Origin: Dryas octopetala
Taxonomy: Eukaryota; Streptophyta; Magnoliopsida; Rosales; Rosaceae
Direction of reading: 5' to 3'
NCBI GenBank assembly: GCA_963921425.1
Contig: OY992833.1
Location: forward strand, 21,785,454-21,849,453
DNA length: 64,000 nt
Part shown: one piece after another, positions 24,748 to 38,100 of the stretch
How positions within the stretch are numbered: position 1 is the first letter of the stretch
Layout of the letters: every line of letters starts with the position of its first letter
The notes under the pieces: model-generated
Told to the model about the DNA's origin: nothing
What the model saw: only the letters and a program-made list of their open reading frames with translations
The model's database searches: none
Made by a program: the position numbers and the translations under genes

Positions 24748-26238
24748 CTTGTTTTATCATAAACATCCATTTCTATTAAAATTGCTTTAATTTTCGAAAA
24801 TTTAGGAGTATGTTTGTCATTTTCTTTTTTCAATTGTCAGAAAAGAGTATAATAGTACAAATAATTAAAAAAAAAAAAAGTGTTTAATGGTAAGCAAAAT
24901 GCTTATTCTGATTGGGCCGTCTCCAAGTGGAAAGTAGGTTGGACAAGTAAAATCTGAGCTCTGGATGCACTTCATTATTTGGGCCACATGAATTCTAGTA
25001 GTCATGTATGTTTTGGGCATCTCTTATCCAAGTTAATAAGACTGATCTACTTTCCTTATTTGTGTGGGCCGAGTCATTTGTTACCCAAGTCATTGTTTCT
25101 CTTTTTCTTGAGAAGTCCATTACTCCTTCCAATGCCCAAACCCAGCCGCACCATTGCACCTCCGTGACACCTTATGAACAGCCTTGATGTTAAGATTAAC
25201 ATTCCCACCAAGGAAAATGCAAATGAGAAACAAAATCATGTCCCCATAACATGAGGTAAAGCTCCCAAATAAAAAAATTATTAACATAGAAAAGCAAAAT
25301 TTATTGTCTTGTCTTTATTATTGTAAGGTCAGACAAAATTTTACATGCATAAAAAAGGGAAGCTAGGCTTGATGATTCAACACTCACTAGATCACTACAC
25401 ACTTTTTAATGATAAATAAATTTATTAGTTATAATTAATTCCATTCGGTAATTGTTGATCAATTGCAAGTATGTGTGGGTTGTAACTGATTGAGGCCTCT
25501 CCTTTTTTCTCTACCTATTTTCTTATAAAAAAACTCAATAGGTATTTGTTTAATCGACAGTATTTATAATTGTATAGCTACTTAGCTAGTTACTGATAGA
25601 TAGTAATGGCATTCAGTTGAACAGTGTGCCACCGAGAAGGAGAAGAATTAATGGAACTGTGTGCCATTGATTGAATTGAACAGTGTGCCGCCGAATAAGA
25701 ACAATTGATTCAAGGTCTTAACTCTTCAACATAATTTTTCAATGAATTAACTTCATAGCAGCAAATTAGTCTCCAAAGAGAGAGTCAGAGACTTCATGGT
25801 TCAGAGCATACCAATGAGTCACATTTGCTACCTCTCCCACATAAAATTAGACTACTTGTAACTTGTACATGTAAGACCAGTGCTTAAACAACTCACTTCT
25901 ATATATTTGATGATGATGATAATGAAGCAAAAAAACCTGACCTTTGTAGCAGAAAATCCAAGCGGTGGGAGACATCTGTTTTTCATGCACACAGTCTCTC
26001 TCTCTGTCTCTCTCTGTTCCCCTGGACCCTACCTCTGGTCACAACCACATGCATAGCTCTTTGTCCATACACACAAACCGTACATAAGCCTCTATTTATC
26101 TCTTAAAGACAAAACCCATTTGCAATTTTGCAGAAAGTCTCTTCCTCTTGCTCCTTACAAGGAAGCTAGCTATTATCTAAGTTAGCTGCATCAATAATAA
26201 GCTCTGCTTTCAGTTTGGAGCTTTGAAATTTAGTAATC
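24748..26238. other. Intergenic and upstream region of STP copy A
   Basis: No gene seen. The last 300 bp are the likely promoter and leader of STP copy A, with an interrupted CT run (about 25995-26018) and a weak TATA candidate CTATTTATC near 26092. Promoter assignment is inferred from position. Confidence 0.4.
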
Positions 26239-29200
26239 ATGGCTAAGGAGGGTTATTCCTTGTCTGTAGAATCACCTGCAGAAGCGAAGATCACACCCAT
26301 TGTCATCATTTCATGCGTACTCGCCGCCACCGGAGGCCTCATGTTTGGTTACGAGATCGGTATTTCTGGTTAGTGTCTCAGAAAATACTCGCTTTTGTTT
26401 TTACTTGTGGAGTTTATCTATGATACAGAGTAACAGAGTTGGAATGTAAAATGAAAATTTGAAAACTAAATCTTCTTTTATTAAATTTTAGAAATTTAAT
26501 TCTCGACTAGTACTCTTGCTTCTATCGAGAAATGCTCGAATCCGTACAAACACTGCTCGACAGGATCGATCTGAGCACTATTTGATAGGACCTTGAGTGT
26601 TCAATTTCTAAATTCTAAAAAATAAAAAATAAAAAAACCAAAAGTCTTTAAATAAAATAAATTATGACTAGTTAGTCTAGTTTTTCAAATTTCTTAAAAG
26701 TAAACCGGTCAACATCCAAATGTTATAAAATGTAGAGTTAATTACATTTATACTTTCTGAGATTTATCGTCTTTTCACATATATTCTCTGGAGTTTTAAA
26801 AATTACACATACACACCCTGAGGTTTCAAAATAATTGCATATGAGTATATGACTCCCTACAAGAGAAAAAAATAAATAAACAAAAAAAAAATATTTGTAT
26901 TGAGGTTGGACCTTACAGCTTGAGTAATCTTATTAGGCCATTTCACCCCTTAGTATGCTTTTTTGCATAATTTTGCATAATTTTTCATCTCATTTAAGGG
27001 GTTATATGCAACAGTTTTAAAACCTCAGGGGGTGTATGTGTAATTATTGAAACCCCAGAGGGTGTATGTGAAAAAATAATAAATCTCAGAGGGTATAAGT
27101 GTAATTAACTCTAAAATGTATTCCTTAGAGAAAAATTTCTTTGATTTAAAACTTTTAGCGAATTTTTTAGAGTTTTAGAAATTAAACACATGGATAGTGC
27201 TCTAGCTCTCCCCCTCCAGCATGACTCGACAGAATTAGAGCAATGATGGAAGGGAATTCCAGCAGTACTCGGGATTAGATTTCTAAAATTTTGAAAAATG
27301 AGCTAAAAATGTTTAATGGAAAAGGCTAGTTTTTAAAATTTGTGTGTGTTATATCTCTAAAAGTAGCTTTTGTTACTGATTTGATGATGCAGGAGGTGTG
27401 ACATCCATGCCGGGTTTCTTGAAACAGTTCTACCCGGATGTGTACTCGAGTATACAGAAACAGAAGATCAATAGCAACTATTGTAAATACAACAATCAAG
27501 GCCTGCAGTTGTTCACATCACTGCTGTACCTTGCTGCTCTGGTGGCGACCTTCTTCGCATCATACACTACCAAAAGGCTAGGCAGAAAGATAACCATGTT
27601 GATTGCTGGGGTTTTCTTTATAGTTGGTACAATTCTTAATGCTGCATTTCAAGACCTTGTGGTCGTCATCATTGGGAGGATCTTTCTTGGCTGTGGAATT
27701 GGTTTTGCTAATCAGGTTTTTTTTTTTCTTCTTAATCTTGCAAGTTTTACAAGATTCCATTTTCTTGACCGATAATGCTAGGCTTACCGAATAATGTTGT
27801 TATTGGTATATTGTTAGAAATATGACATGGCCTAAATTTGAATAAATGAAATGAAGCTTAGGATGCAATTTAAAATCCCATATTCCTAAAGCATTTTGTT
27901 TGAGAAACTTTAGAATGCGCTTTAGAGCTGGCTTAAAATATTATTTTAAAATTCTAAAACTGAGAAATTTTAAGAAAAATGTCACAATTATTGCTCGTCA
28001 CTATGACGCACCACTACCACCATCATTGCCACCTGCATTGTTCCATGCCAATATCACCACCTCCTCGTAGTTGATGTCGCCACCACTACCAACACAGACA
28101 TCCTATGGGGAGAAATCCAATGGCCCACATAGTAGCGATTAGAGACATGATATGAAAATTTTAGCCCATTTTTTGACAGCTTAAGTTTTTAGGATCTAGT
28201 GTCATGAGTTTAAAACCTATAACCCCAATCCCTCCTTATTTTCACTTGGTTTCGGTAAAGTGGGGTTGCACTTTTATCATCTATAGGATGAGGCAACTAA
28301 AACTTTTGGGGTCTAGTACGTGGTTTTCTCCAATAGGAGAATCGCAGTCTCCATTTTCTTGCATTTTAAGCCATATGCATTTGCCCCTAATTTCCTCACC
28401 AAGCAGTTTCAATGTTTCACAGGCTGTCCCACTTTTCCTTTCCGAGATTGCACCCACAAGAATTCGTGGAGGACTCAACATACTCTTCCAGCTTAATGTA
28501 ACCATTGGAATTCTTTTTGCGAGCCTTGTCAACTATGGTGCTGCTAAGTATGTTCCAACTTCTCCCTCGTTGAAACACTAATACATATATGAAGAATACC
28601 AACAAATAAAATTAGGCTCCTAATTATTAATTTGATGGAAATGAAATATTTGTGGCATAACTCTTGTGCTTAACAACTATCTAATAATTAAAATGTACTC
28701 TGCCAACACAGAATTAAAGGGGGATGGGGTTGGAGGCTATCATTGGGTCTAGCAGGTGTTCCTGCATTTATGCTAACCTTGGGGTCCCTCATTGTGGTAG
28801 ACACTCCTAACAGTTTGATACAACGCGGTAAATTGGAGGAAGGAAAAGCAGTGCTTCGAAAGATTAGGGGCACTGATAACATTGAAGCAGAATTCTTGGA
28901 GCTAGTTGAGGCAACTCGCGTAGCCAAAGAAGTAAAGCACCCCTTTAGAAATCTCCTTAAGCGTAGAAATCGGCCTCAACTGGTCATTGCAATAGCAATG
29001 CAGGTCAGTTTTTGTCTCTCTACCTCATCAACCTCATTTCAGTACGTACATTGGGTAGTAACTTGAAAAAATAGTACTAGGAGTACGAGGAGTAATTAAT
29101 GATATTTGTACCATGTCAGCTGACCATCGTCCCAACACACAACAAGTGAGATTCACATGGATAGGTTTCATCTCTATTAGAGATGATAAACATGATGGTC

Positions 29201-29935
29201 AGTCGAGATGATACAAATAGTTTAATTCATAGTACCTAGTGTACCATTTTTGTTGATATTGTTTGCTAATGTTTGTTACAGATCTTCCAACAATTCACAG
29301 GCATTAATGCAATAATGTTCTATGCTCCTGTTTTATTCGCGACAATGGGTTTTGGCAACAATGCTTCCCTTTATGCTGCTGTTATAACAGGAGCTGTCAA
29401 TCTCCTCGCCACTGTTGCATCTATCTTCGTGGTTGACAAACTTGGTCGTCGCATGCTCTTATTAGAAGCCGGCGTCCAAATGTTACTGTCTCAATTAGTC
29501 ATTGCAATAGTGCTAGCCATCAAGGTTAAGGACCACTCTAGTAATCTATCTAATGGTTTGGCAATCTTGGTTGTGTTCATGGTGTGCACTTTCGTCGCCG
29601 CCTTTGCTTGGTCTTGGGGACCTCTTGGGTGGCTAATCCCTAGCGAGACATTTCCATTGGAGACCCGCTCAGCTGGGCAGAGTGTGACGGTTTTTTTCAA
29701 CATGCTCTGCTGTTTTCTGATAGGACAAGTCTTCCTCTTGATGCTTTGTAGTATGAAATATGCCATCTTCTTGTTCTTCTCTGCTTGGGTCTTGGCCATG
29801 TCACTCTTTGTGCTGTTTCTAATCCCCGAGACCAAAAATGTTCCTATTGAAGAAATGACAGAGAGAGTGTGGAAGCACCATTGGTTTTGGAAGAGATTTA
29901 TGGATGGCTATGAGGATGATGGTGGAGTTAAATAA
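26239..29935 (+). CDS. STP13: STP13-type H+/hexose symporter, copy A
   Basis: Plasma-membrane monosaccharide/proton symporter of the major facilitator superfamily. Exons 26239-26368, 27393-27715, 28423-28547, 28712-29003, 29282-29935; all GT-AG, phases close, 507 aa (Arabidopsis STP13 is 526). Visible motifs: [10 protein letters not shown] at the N-terminus, [22 protein letters not shown], the fully conserved exon [32 protein letters not shown], the sugar-binding loop [47 protein letters not shown], and [11 protein letters not shown] near the C-terminus. Both cysteines that form the lid disulphide in STP10 have counterparts. Unusual: the TM1 Asp of GYD is Glu39 here. The C-terminal half is more diverged than B and C ([17 protein letters not shown]). 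Keeps an intron (29004-29281) that B and C lack. Confidence 0.93.
26733..27113. mobile_element. MITE in intron 1 of STP copy A
   Basis: The ends TAGAGTTAATTACA and TGTAATTAACTCTA are inverted repeats. Complementarity runs inward through the TCTGAGATTTAT and CCCTGAGGTTT segments. A possible short target duplication (AAATG) flanks it. A fragment of the same family lies at about 20527-20600. Confidence 0.65.
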
Positions 29936-31977
29936 TACTGACACTGATGATTGGAAGATAAATTGATCTGCAAATTATTAACTAATGCCATTCACTATAT
30001 GTTAGAGCTCTCAAGTGTAACATGTGTTGAACTTTTGAGTATCTCAAAGTGTTTTAAGTGTTCTAACATTTAAATGGACATGGAGATGAAAATTTCAATT
30101 TAATCAAGTCTTTTTAATTGGTGATTGAGTAAGTTAAATGTGGGATGCATGTGCTATTATATTGATTACTTTACTTGATTGACATTGCCTGATGACTTTG
30201 TAATTTGTATTGTCCTATGCTCTGAGATCCAAAAAAAGAAAAAACCTCTGCAAAAAGCTCTAAATTCTTAAAACCCCATTTCTCATTTACTCTTTGGCTC
30301 ACAAAGAGCTTGTTCCTTGGAATAACCAGTATTACAGTGTATACCTTGAAACAACTCATGGAAATATGCTGGGATCTGAGTGGGGTGAACGCACTTAACC
30401 ATTACGGTTATAATTAGCTCTCATGTCTTCGACCAAAAAAATAAAAATAAAATTAGCTCTCATGTCTAATAAAATTTCACTAAGTTTAATTAATAGTTGT
30501 TGCCTATTTTTGGGAATAGACCCTTTTTGGTAATTGTCCAATTTTTCAAAGATTTAAGTTTCATAATTTTCGGGATTTTAAATCCCATAATTTATGATAT
30601 TTAATTGTAGAAATCTTAGAATTAACTCCCAAAGCGGATGTAAATTGGCGATAAAAACAAAAAGGGATGTAAATTTCTAAGATTTAAACTCTTCAAATTC
30701 TAATAGGATGCTATTTATTGACCTCCGAAAAATGATGAAATTATAGTAAAAACCATATGATAAGTCCACAAAGAAGAAAATCAGACACACAAAAATGAAC
30801 CCAAAAATATCGTTACAACTAACAACGAAATTTACTAATTAAAGTCCATGTACGTTGAAATAACAATGTTATTATTGAGAATACATACACTCAAATCAAA
30901 GTTATTGACTTATTGTTGCTTGATTATAAACAACTATTTACATTAATAATGAGTTTTTGTGAATCTATCTTTTTGTAAATATGAATGTATTATTCTAAGT
31001 TTCCAATCCACCAACCCATGCTCTTCAGAATACCATAACTTGAACAATATGGGCAAACCCTTGCAAGTTATTGGGTTTCTTAGACAAACACATTCAACAT
31101 GGGCTTAGAAATTCAAAGAACCCAAGGAACTAACTTGGATAAACATGAGCATGCCCTTCATGGTTCCTATGATTTCTTGGGTTCCTCGAAAAAATTGAAT
31201 TTGTGGCTTGGGAAAAATACAGGCAAATCCCTTAACTGTCCAACCCATCTATATATACCCACCCTAGATTCATGCAATGTTAGTCCAATTTATATGAATT
31301 TTTGTATTTGATTTTTCAATATATATGAATTTGAATAATGAATAATATATGTTCTTAATTTACGCAACCTCATGGATAAATTTTCTCTCAAAAAAAAAAA
31401 AAAAACAGAAAACCTTATATATATGGATAAATGGTACACATAAAAGGAAACTAATTTATGTTATACCCTTATTAAGTAACTTAGTACACTGTCCAGTATC
31501 CTCATTATTGATTATTGTTTTGAGCAATAATAATATAATATATGACACCAAACGATTATTCAAATTTTAGTTGGCAAAATTTAGATAAGAACAAATGAAA
31601 TACCATTACATAAGTGGCTATCGAACCAAGTAATTAGTAATCTAGTCATATATCTCTCCACAATATTGAGATTTCAAGTTTAAATTTCCCTATCTCAAAT
31701 TTTTTTTAAAAAGTGACTATTGAAATTGTGGGATTCGATTTAGTGCATGCAGTAGTACTATTATTCTCTTTTGGGTCGTAAAACATTGTATATGGACAAT
31801 TAATCCAAATTAAACATTCCCAACTCATATTGGTCTGGATATTTATCCAATCTTGAGCTGTTTAATTGGAGACATATATCTCGAAGACTAATTACCGTAG
31901 ATTATGCGAGGTGGAATGATCCTGGCCATGAACTCTAACTAAATCATCCTTTTTCCATGTCCCTCACCCTTAATTAG

Positions 31978-31980
<3 letters not shown>

Positions 31981-32056
<76 letters not shown>
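31981..32056. repeat. (CT)38 microsatellite upstream of STP copy B
   Basis: Thirty-eight uninterrupted CT units. They end directly against ATTTATACATATATA, the only TATA-like sequence upstream of copy B, about 130 bp before its ATG. Confidence 0.95.
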
Positions 32057-32058
<2 letters not shown>

Positions 32059-32078
32059 TTATACATATATATATATAT
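32057..32078 (+). promoter_or_regulatory. Candidate TATA region of STP copy B
   Basis: TATACATATATATATATA about 110-130 bp upstream of the ATG at 32186 and immediately after the CT repeat. Assigned by position and composition only. Confidence 0.4.
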
Positions 32079-32185
32079 AATCCCCTCATGCACACGCCTA
32101 ATTTCATAGTCTCTTTATCCTCATTGCCCTCTATATACATACTAAGAAGGTGTAGCTAATTAAGTTTGAGTAAGAGGTAGCAACC

Positions 32186-35100
32186 ATGGCGGGGGGATTC
32201 GGGGCTCCGACGTCTGGTGGCGGAGACTTTGCGGCAAAGATCACACCGCTTGTGGTCATTTCTTGCATAATGGCCGCTAGTGGAGGCCTTATGTTCGGTT
32301 ATGACGTCGGTATTTCGGGTACGTGTGTTTGTCTATTTCTTTATAATTATTTTTTTTATCGAATGATATTGAAGGAATAGAGATTATTACTCTTTAACAA
32401 CTAAAGTTAATAATCCCCACACTCTTTATTATTGTTTGATAGATTTATATGCATGTATATAATTTTCTTTTAATAATTGGACTTAGGACTTTAGGAGTGA
32501 TGCTCCTGGCACTCTTTGATGAGGGTTTAAAAGTGAATCCCTTTTTTCCCATTTCCAAAGTGGTGTCTTTGTACACTCAATAGTGGATCTCAAGTGTTTG
32601 TAATAGTGTTTGGTATATATGTAGAAAATTTCAAGAGAATATTATGCTTTTTCGTATCTTTGATTTCTAACATAAACTGTACGTATGATGTTTATGGTTT
32701 AGCAGGTTGTGCCAATTTTTATGTTAGTTTGGAGTGTAAAAAGTCCAAATCAAACCTACAAATTGATCGATTCAATCCAATCAAACGATTTTCTTTTGGC
32801 TCTTTTGGTTTGGAATGAATTTAATTTAATTTTTTTTGATTAAATGAATGTGAAATTTGATTGACAGATAATAATACCATGTGAAATTCAAAAAACTATA
32901 ATTAGCTTAATTAATTGTATGGATTGTAAGTTTTAGGTAAAAAATTAATCAAAGTTATACTGATTGAGTGATCCAATTACATTTGCTAAGTTCAAAAGTA
33001 TAACGTGCCCCATTTTTAATTCTACTCAATTAGGGGGTTCGTAAGTTTGAGTTTTGACTGTTGTGTTTTTTTTCTAATGTCATAATTATGCTTCTTTTTG
33101 GAATGGGAATTTTTTGTAAAATAGATGGATGTTAAACCTATAAATTGTTCAATGAAAAAGAAAAAAAAAATAGGAGTTGTTCTAATTGTTAAAATATTTT
33201 TATTGGATTGGATTGGATTACATTTATAATCCAAAACATCAAAACCGATTAGATGGAGGATTCTCAAAATTGTTTGGTTCTGAACAAGGAATGAAATTTC
33301 GAAAGTTTTACCGAAAGTTTTCGTTTTTTTTTTGAATCTTAAAATTTAATCACGTATCCCTTATTTTTCGTAAAAATTTTGATAATTTTACGAAATTTCG
33401 ACTGTGGAGTACGTGTGTTTTTGTAAAATTTCGCTGTGACTAACAATACTCCTCACTCCCAGCCTTATTTTCCATTTTCATCTCAAACTCAAATCTCTCC
33501 CTCTCTCTCTTCTCTGTCTTCTCCCTTGTGTGCAAATTCTCTCTCTCTTCTATAGTTCTCTGTCTTCTCTCTCTTTCTCTCTTCTCTTTGTCTTCTCCCG
33601 CTACGCGCACCCAGCTCGGGTCGGGGCCACCGGCCACCTAGCCTGCCTCCGGCGTGACCCCCAGCCTCTTCCCCTGCCTCCTCCCCTGTGCGCACCCAGC
33701 AAGTTGTTTGGAACTTTGGATTTCTAAGTATTTGTATTTCTATATTTACAGATTTACTGTGTATGTGAGTATATATATTTGTATGTGAGTATGTCAATAA
33801 TAATAAGAATCGAAAACGATTTTGATGATGATGATTAGAGATTGAGACTTTGAGAGCCAATCCAGGTGAATTGGTGAGAATTTTAGAAATCATTCACTAA
33901 TAATATTATAATAATAATAATTTAGAGCAATATATATAATTGGGAAATTTTTTATGCTTCCATTCTATTAGAATAAAACTATAACAAAGAAAATGGGATC
34001 CATATTATTTAGGGAGCAGTTTTGCTCACCCCCTTTAACTAAGGTGTATGCTCACCTCCCATCTAATATACTGACATGTGTTTAAAACACTAACTATGAG
34101 TTAACTAATAAATATTTTATTATTTTATTTCCTTTTTTTCCCCCAAAAAATCCCGGTTCCACCTTTTTTTTTTTTTTTTCTTCTCCTCCTTTCTCTCCGT
34201 CCCTCGTGCTTCTCTCTCTCTGTGCACCTCCATCCCCAGCCCAGCTCGCCGGCGGCTACCACCTGCAACCAATCAACCACCCTCTCCCTCTCCTCTCTCT
34301 CTCCCCTGCTTTCTCTCCCTCGCGCGACGGCACACATCCAGACATCTAGAAGCCCATGGCATTTTCTTTTCAACTCATGAGAAACACTAGAAGCTCATGG
34401 CTATCAATTCTACCCTCACTAAAACTTCTGGTACAGAATCAAAACCAGTAACTAACTTTACCACCAACCAGGCTACTTTGTACTGCTGTTCTAATTTTGT
34501 TTGTTATTTTTGGAACATGGGTGTTCCTCCAGGTGCTCGTTTTGATCCATATAGACCACCTGCTGTTCCTGGTTTTGAGCCAAATCGGTTTACAAGGTAT
34601 ATGGAAACTAAAATTTTCCGTACAATATCATTAATAACTTCCTAAAGATGGTTTAATATAAGACTAAACCTAGTGTTCCATGTGTTTGTACTTTAAACTA
34701 GTTTGTGTATTTTTTGTTGGTAATTGCTGTATGGCCATTTAAAAATCTTAAAGGGTCCTGCAGTTGGTCATTGGTTGAAGCTGAATCATGGCTTGCAGCT
34801 ATCATTACGGTACAGTGGTTTTTAGTTTACTAATGGAAAATAGATGCCCCACTGGTTGGTGGTAAAGTTAGTTACTGGTTTTGATTCTGTACCAGAAATT
34901 TTAGTGAGGGTAGAATTGATAGCCATGGGCTTCTAGTGTTTCTCATCATGAGTTGAAAAGAAAATGCCATAGGCTTCTAGATGCATGGATGTGTGCCGTC
35001 GCGCGAGGGAGAGAAAGCAGGGGAGAGAGAGAGGAGAGGGAGAGGGTGGTTGAATGGTTGCAGGTGGTAGCCGCCGGCGAGCTGGGCTGGGGATGGAGGT

Positions 35101-38100
35101 GCAGAGAGAGAGAGAAGCACGGGGGATGGAGAGAAAGGAGAAGAAAAAAAAAAAAAAAGAGTGGAACCGGGTTTTGGAGAAAAAAAAGAAAAAAAAGAAT
35201 AAAATATTTATGGATTAACTCATGGTTAGTATTTTAAACATATGACAGTATATTAGATGGGAGGTGAGCATACATCTTAGTTAAAGAGGGTGAGCAAAAC
35301 TGCTCTCTATTATTTATGTGTTTGTGGGATTTTTTTTCTTCTGGATTGTAATATATTTTCACATAGTTTTAGACTTTTAGGCTTTTAGGCTTTTAGCCTA
35401 TATATATTGTTTTTATTTTTAATTGAATTTTATGTTTTTTTTTATATTATATTATAAATTTATAATGAGGACAAGGCCCATGGGGTAAAATTTGTGATGG
35501 TGTATTTGTTTATATATGAGGAAGGTTTAATCATATATATATATATATATATATGCTTCATAATACTTGGTAGAAATGGCTCAAAAAGGTAATACTGCAG
35601 AACTTTGATGTGCAATATTCATTGCATACGGCATACCAATTCTAATTCTCAATCTAGTGCCATGAGGCCCATCATTTGGTTCGTAATCCAGACTCTAATG
35701 AAATCTAAAATGAAACCTCGGGTCATCAATATCTACCTATTGTAATTTCATATATATAAAAATACAAACACACACCATGTAGGTATCTTCATATGATCTC
35801 CTACTAGTGTTGAGTTCAGTTCTGAAATATGGTATTGAGTATTTATTTAGTTCATAATTTAATATTTGTAATATAAATAAATTTGAGGTGCTATTTACTT
35901 ATTAATTAGTGACTCATTTTTTTAACAGTATTTATCTTCAGCAAATATTATATTTATCTTATATCAAATGAAACTTATTATATAACTTGGTTTTATCAAT
36001 TTTTTTTTTATCAATGTAGTAGATAATATGTTAAATAAGCATATAGTTAAGTTTCATTCAAAATTTTTCGTATTTTGATAGCAATTTCTGTCATTTTTGT
36101 CTAATTTTATTGAAATCGAAATTTTCATAAAAAATTTGCGTCGAAATTTCTATCGAAAATTTTACTCCTTGATTGTGAATGATAATTATGACCTAAAATA
36201 TGGTAATTTCTTTTCTAAGCTCTTTCAATCCCTACGATGTTTGACTAATTAAGCTCCTTTTTTTTGGTCCTTTTCTTCCATGAAGTAAACTAGTAAACTA
36301 CTTTTGTTAATACCGCCAGTCAAAGGCTGTAACTAAGGATCTTATGCAATCATAAAATAACTAGGAATTTATTTTTCTGTGCGGTAGGAGCTGGGCTTGG
36401 TTGGGCTACCCAGTTGAGCTCACCAAAAAACCATTCACTTGCAAACCTCCAGCTCACTATCCATCCCTCCAGTCGAGCCCATTAGCCCATCCCAAGTCCC
36501 AACTCACAATTCTGGCTGCACTTCTTATGATACAGTGCAATTAGTTTTGCAATCACGTTAATTTTGTTTCATAGCTTAAAATAATTATGTTTTTCCTCAC
36601 CTGTGTTGTAACTTTATTTACTGAAAATATATACTTCTTTTAGAAAAAATAATCATTGGTATAATGCTGTTAATTTGATGCAGGGGGTGTTACATCCATG
36701 CCCGACTTCCAGAAGAAATTTTTTCCAGTTGTCTACAAGAAGACTCATGAGGCAGGACTTGACAGCAATTACTGCAAATATGATAACCAAGGCCTACAAT
36801 TGTTCACATCTTCACTGTACCTTGCTGCTTTGACATCAACCTTCATTGCATCGTACACAACCCGATCGCTGGGCCGAAAGCTAACCATGCTGGTTGCTGG
36901 GATTTTCTTTATAATCGGAACAGTTTTTAATGCTGCGGCTCATAACCTTCTCATGCTTATTATTGGGAGGCTCTTACTCGGTTGTGGCGTTGGTTTTGCT
37001 AACCAGGTAACTTTTCTAGTGCTATTCATGGTCTTTTGGTCATAACTATCTGCAGGCTAATATTTGTTTGCATTTGTGTGTGTTCATCAGGCTGTGCCAC
37101 TGTTCCTTTCTGAGATTGCACCCACAAGAATTCGTGGAGCAATGAACATACTCTTCCAGCTCAATGTCACCATTGGCATTCTCTTTGCAAACCTTGTCAA
37201 TTATGGCAGTGATAAGTAAGCGCAATTCTCCCAAACTGAAAAAGAATACCAAGGCATAAAAAATAGCAACTTTATTATATAATATAGTAGCTTAATTAAT
37301 AGCAAGAGTGTTTTCTTTGCTTGGTCGACCAGTATCAGTAATTATATAATTAAGGCTTTAATTGTGACACTACAGAATTGCAGCGGGATGGGGATGGAGG
37401 CTATCACTGGGTTTGGCTGGCATTCCAGCATGTTTGCTAACTTTGGGGTCTCTGATTGTGGTAGACACGCCCAACAGTTTGATCTCACGCGGAAAGTTAG
37501 AGCAAGGCAAAGCAGTTCTTAAAAGGATTCGGGGTGTTGACAATGTCGAACCAGAATTCGTAGAAATCGTTGAGGCAAGCCAGATGGCTAAAGAAGTCAA
37601 GCATCCCTTCCGAAATCTCCTTAAGCGTAGGAACAGGCCTCAACTTGTCATTGCAGTTTGTATGCAGGTCTTCCAGCAATTCACTGGCATTAATGCAGTC
37701 ATGTTCTACGCTCCAGTTTTGTTCCAAACCTTGGGATTCAAGAACGATGCTTCTCTTTACTCAGCTGTTATAACAGGAGCCGTCAATGTCCTTTCAACTC
37801 TTGTATCAATCTACTTTGTGGACAAACTGGGGCGTCGTGTGCTTCTTCTAGAAGCTGGCGTACAAATGTTCCTTTCTCAATTGGTGGTCGCAATAGTTTT
37901 GGGACTCAAAGTGAAGGACCACTCTGACAACCTCACACAAGGCCTTGCAGTTCTGGTGGTGATCATGGTGTGCACCTTCGTGGCGGGCTTCGCGTGGTCT
38001 TGGGGGCCTCTCGGGTGGTTGATCCCTAGTGAGACATTCCCACTGGAGACCCGCTCGGCCGGGCAGAGTGTGACAGTGTGTATCAACATGCTCTTCACAT

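Larger units (their letters stand above)
29936..32185. other. Intergenic between STP copies A and B
   Basis: No gene recognised. The left part holds the 3' end of copy A. The right 200 bp hold the CT microsatellite and the presumed promoter of copy B. The rest is AT-rich with no clear element ends. Confidence 0.45.
33250..36180. mobile_element. Possible larger element around the Pack-MULE
   Basis: Near 33275-33330 (ACAAGGAATGAAATTTCGAA) and, inverted, near 36130-36180 (reverse complement CAATCAAGGAGTAAAATTTT) there are related sequences with several TTTCG/CGAAA motifs. They suggest the ends of an older element into which the Pack-MULE inserted. Ends and target duplication could not be fixed. 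A weak call. Confidence 0.25.

Noticed and set aside
33489..33893. Minus-strand frame of 134 codons in intron 1 of STP copy B
   Set aside because: Low-complexity Arg/Glu-rich translation of a CT-rich tract. No family recognised.
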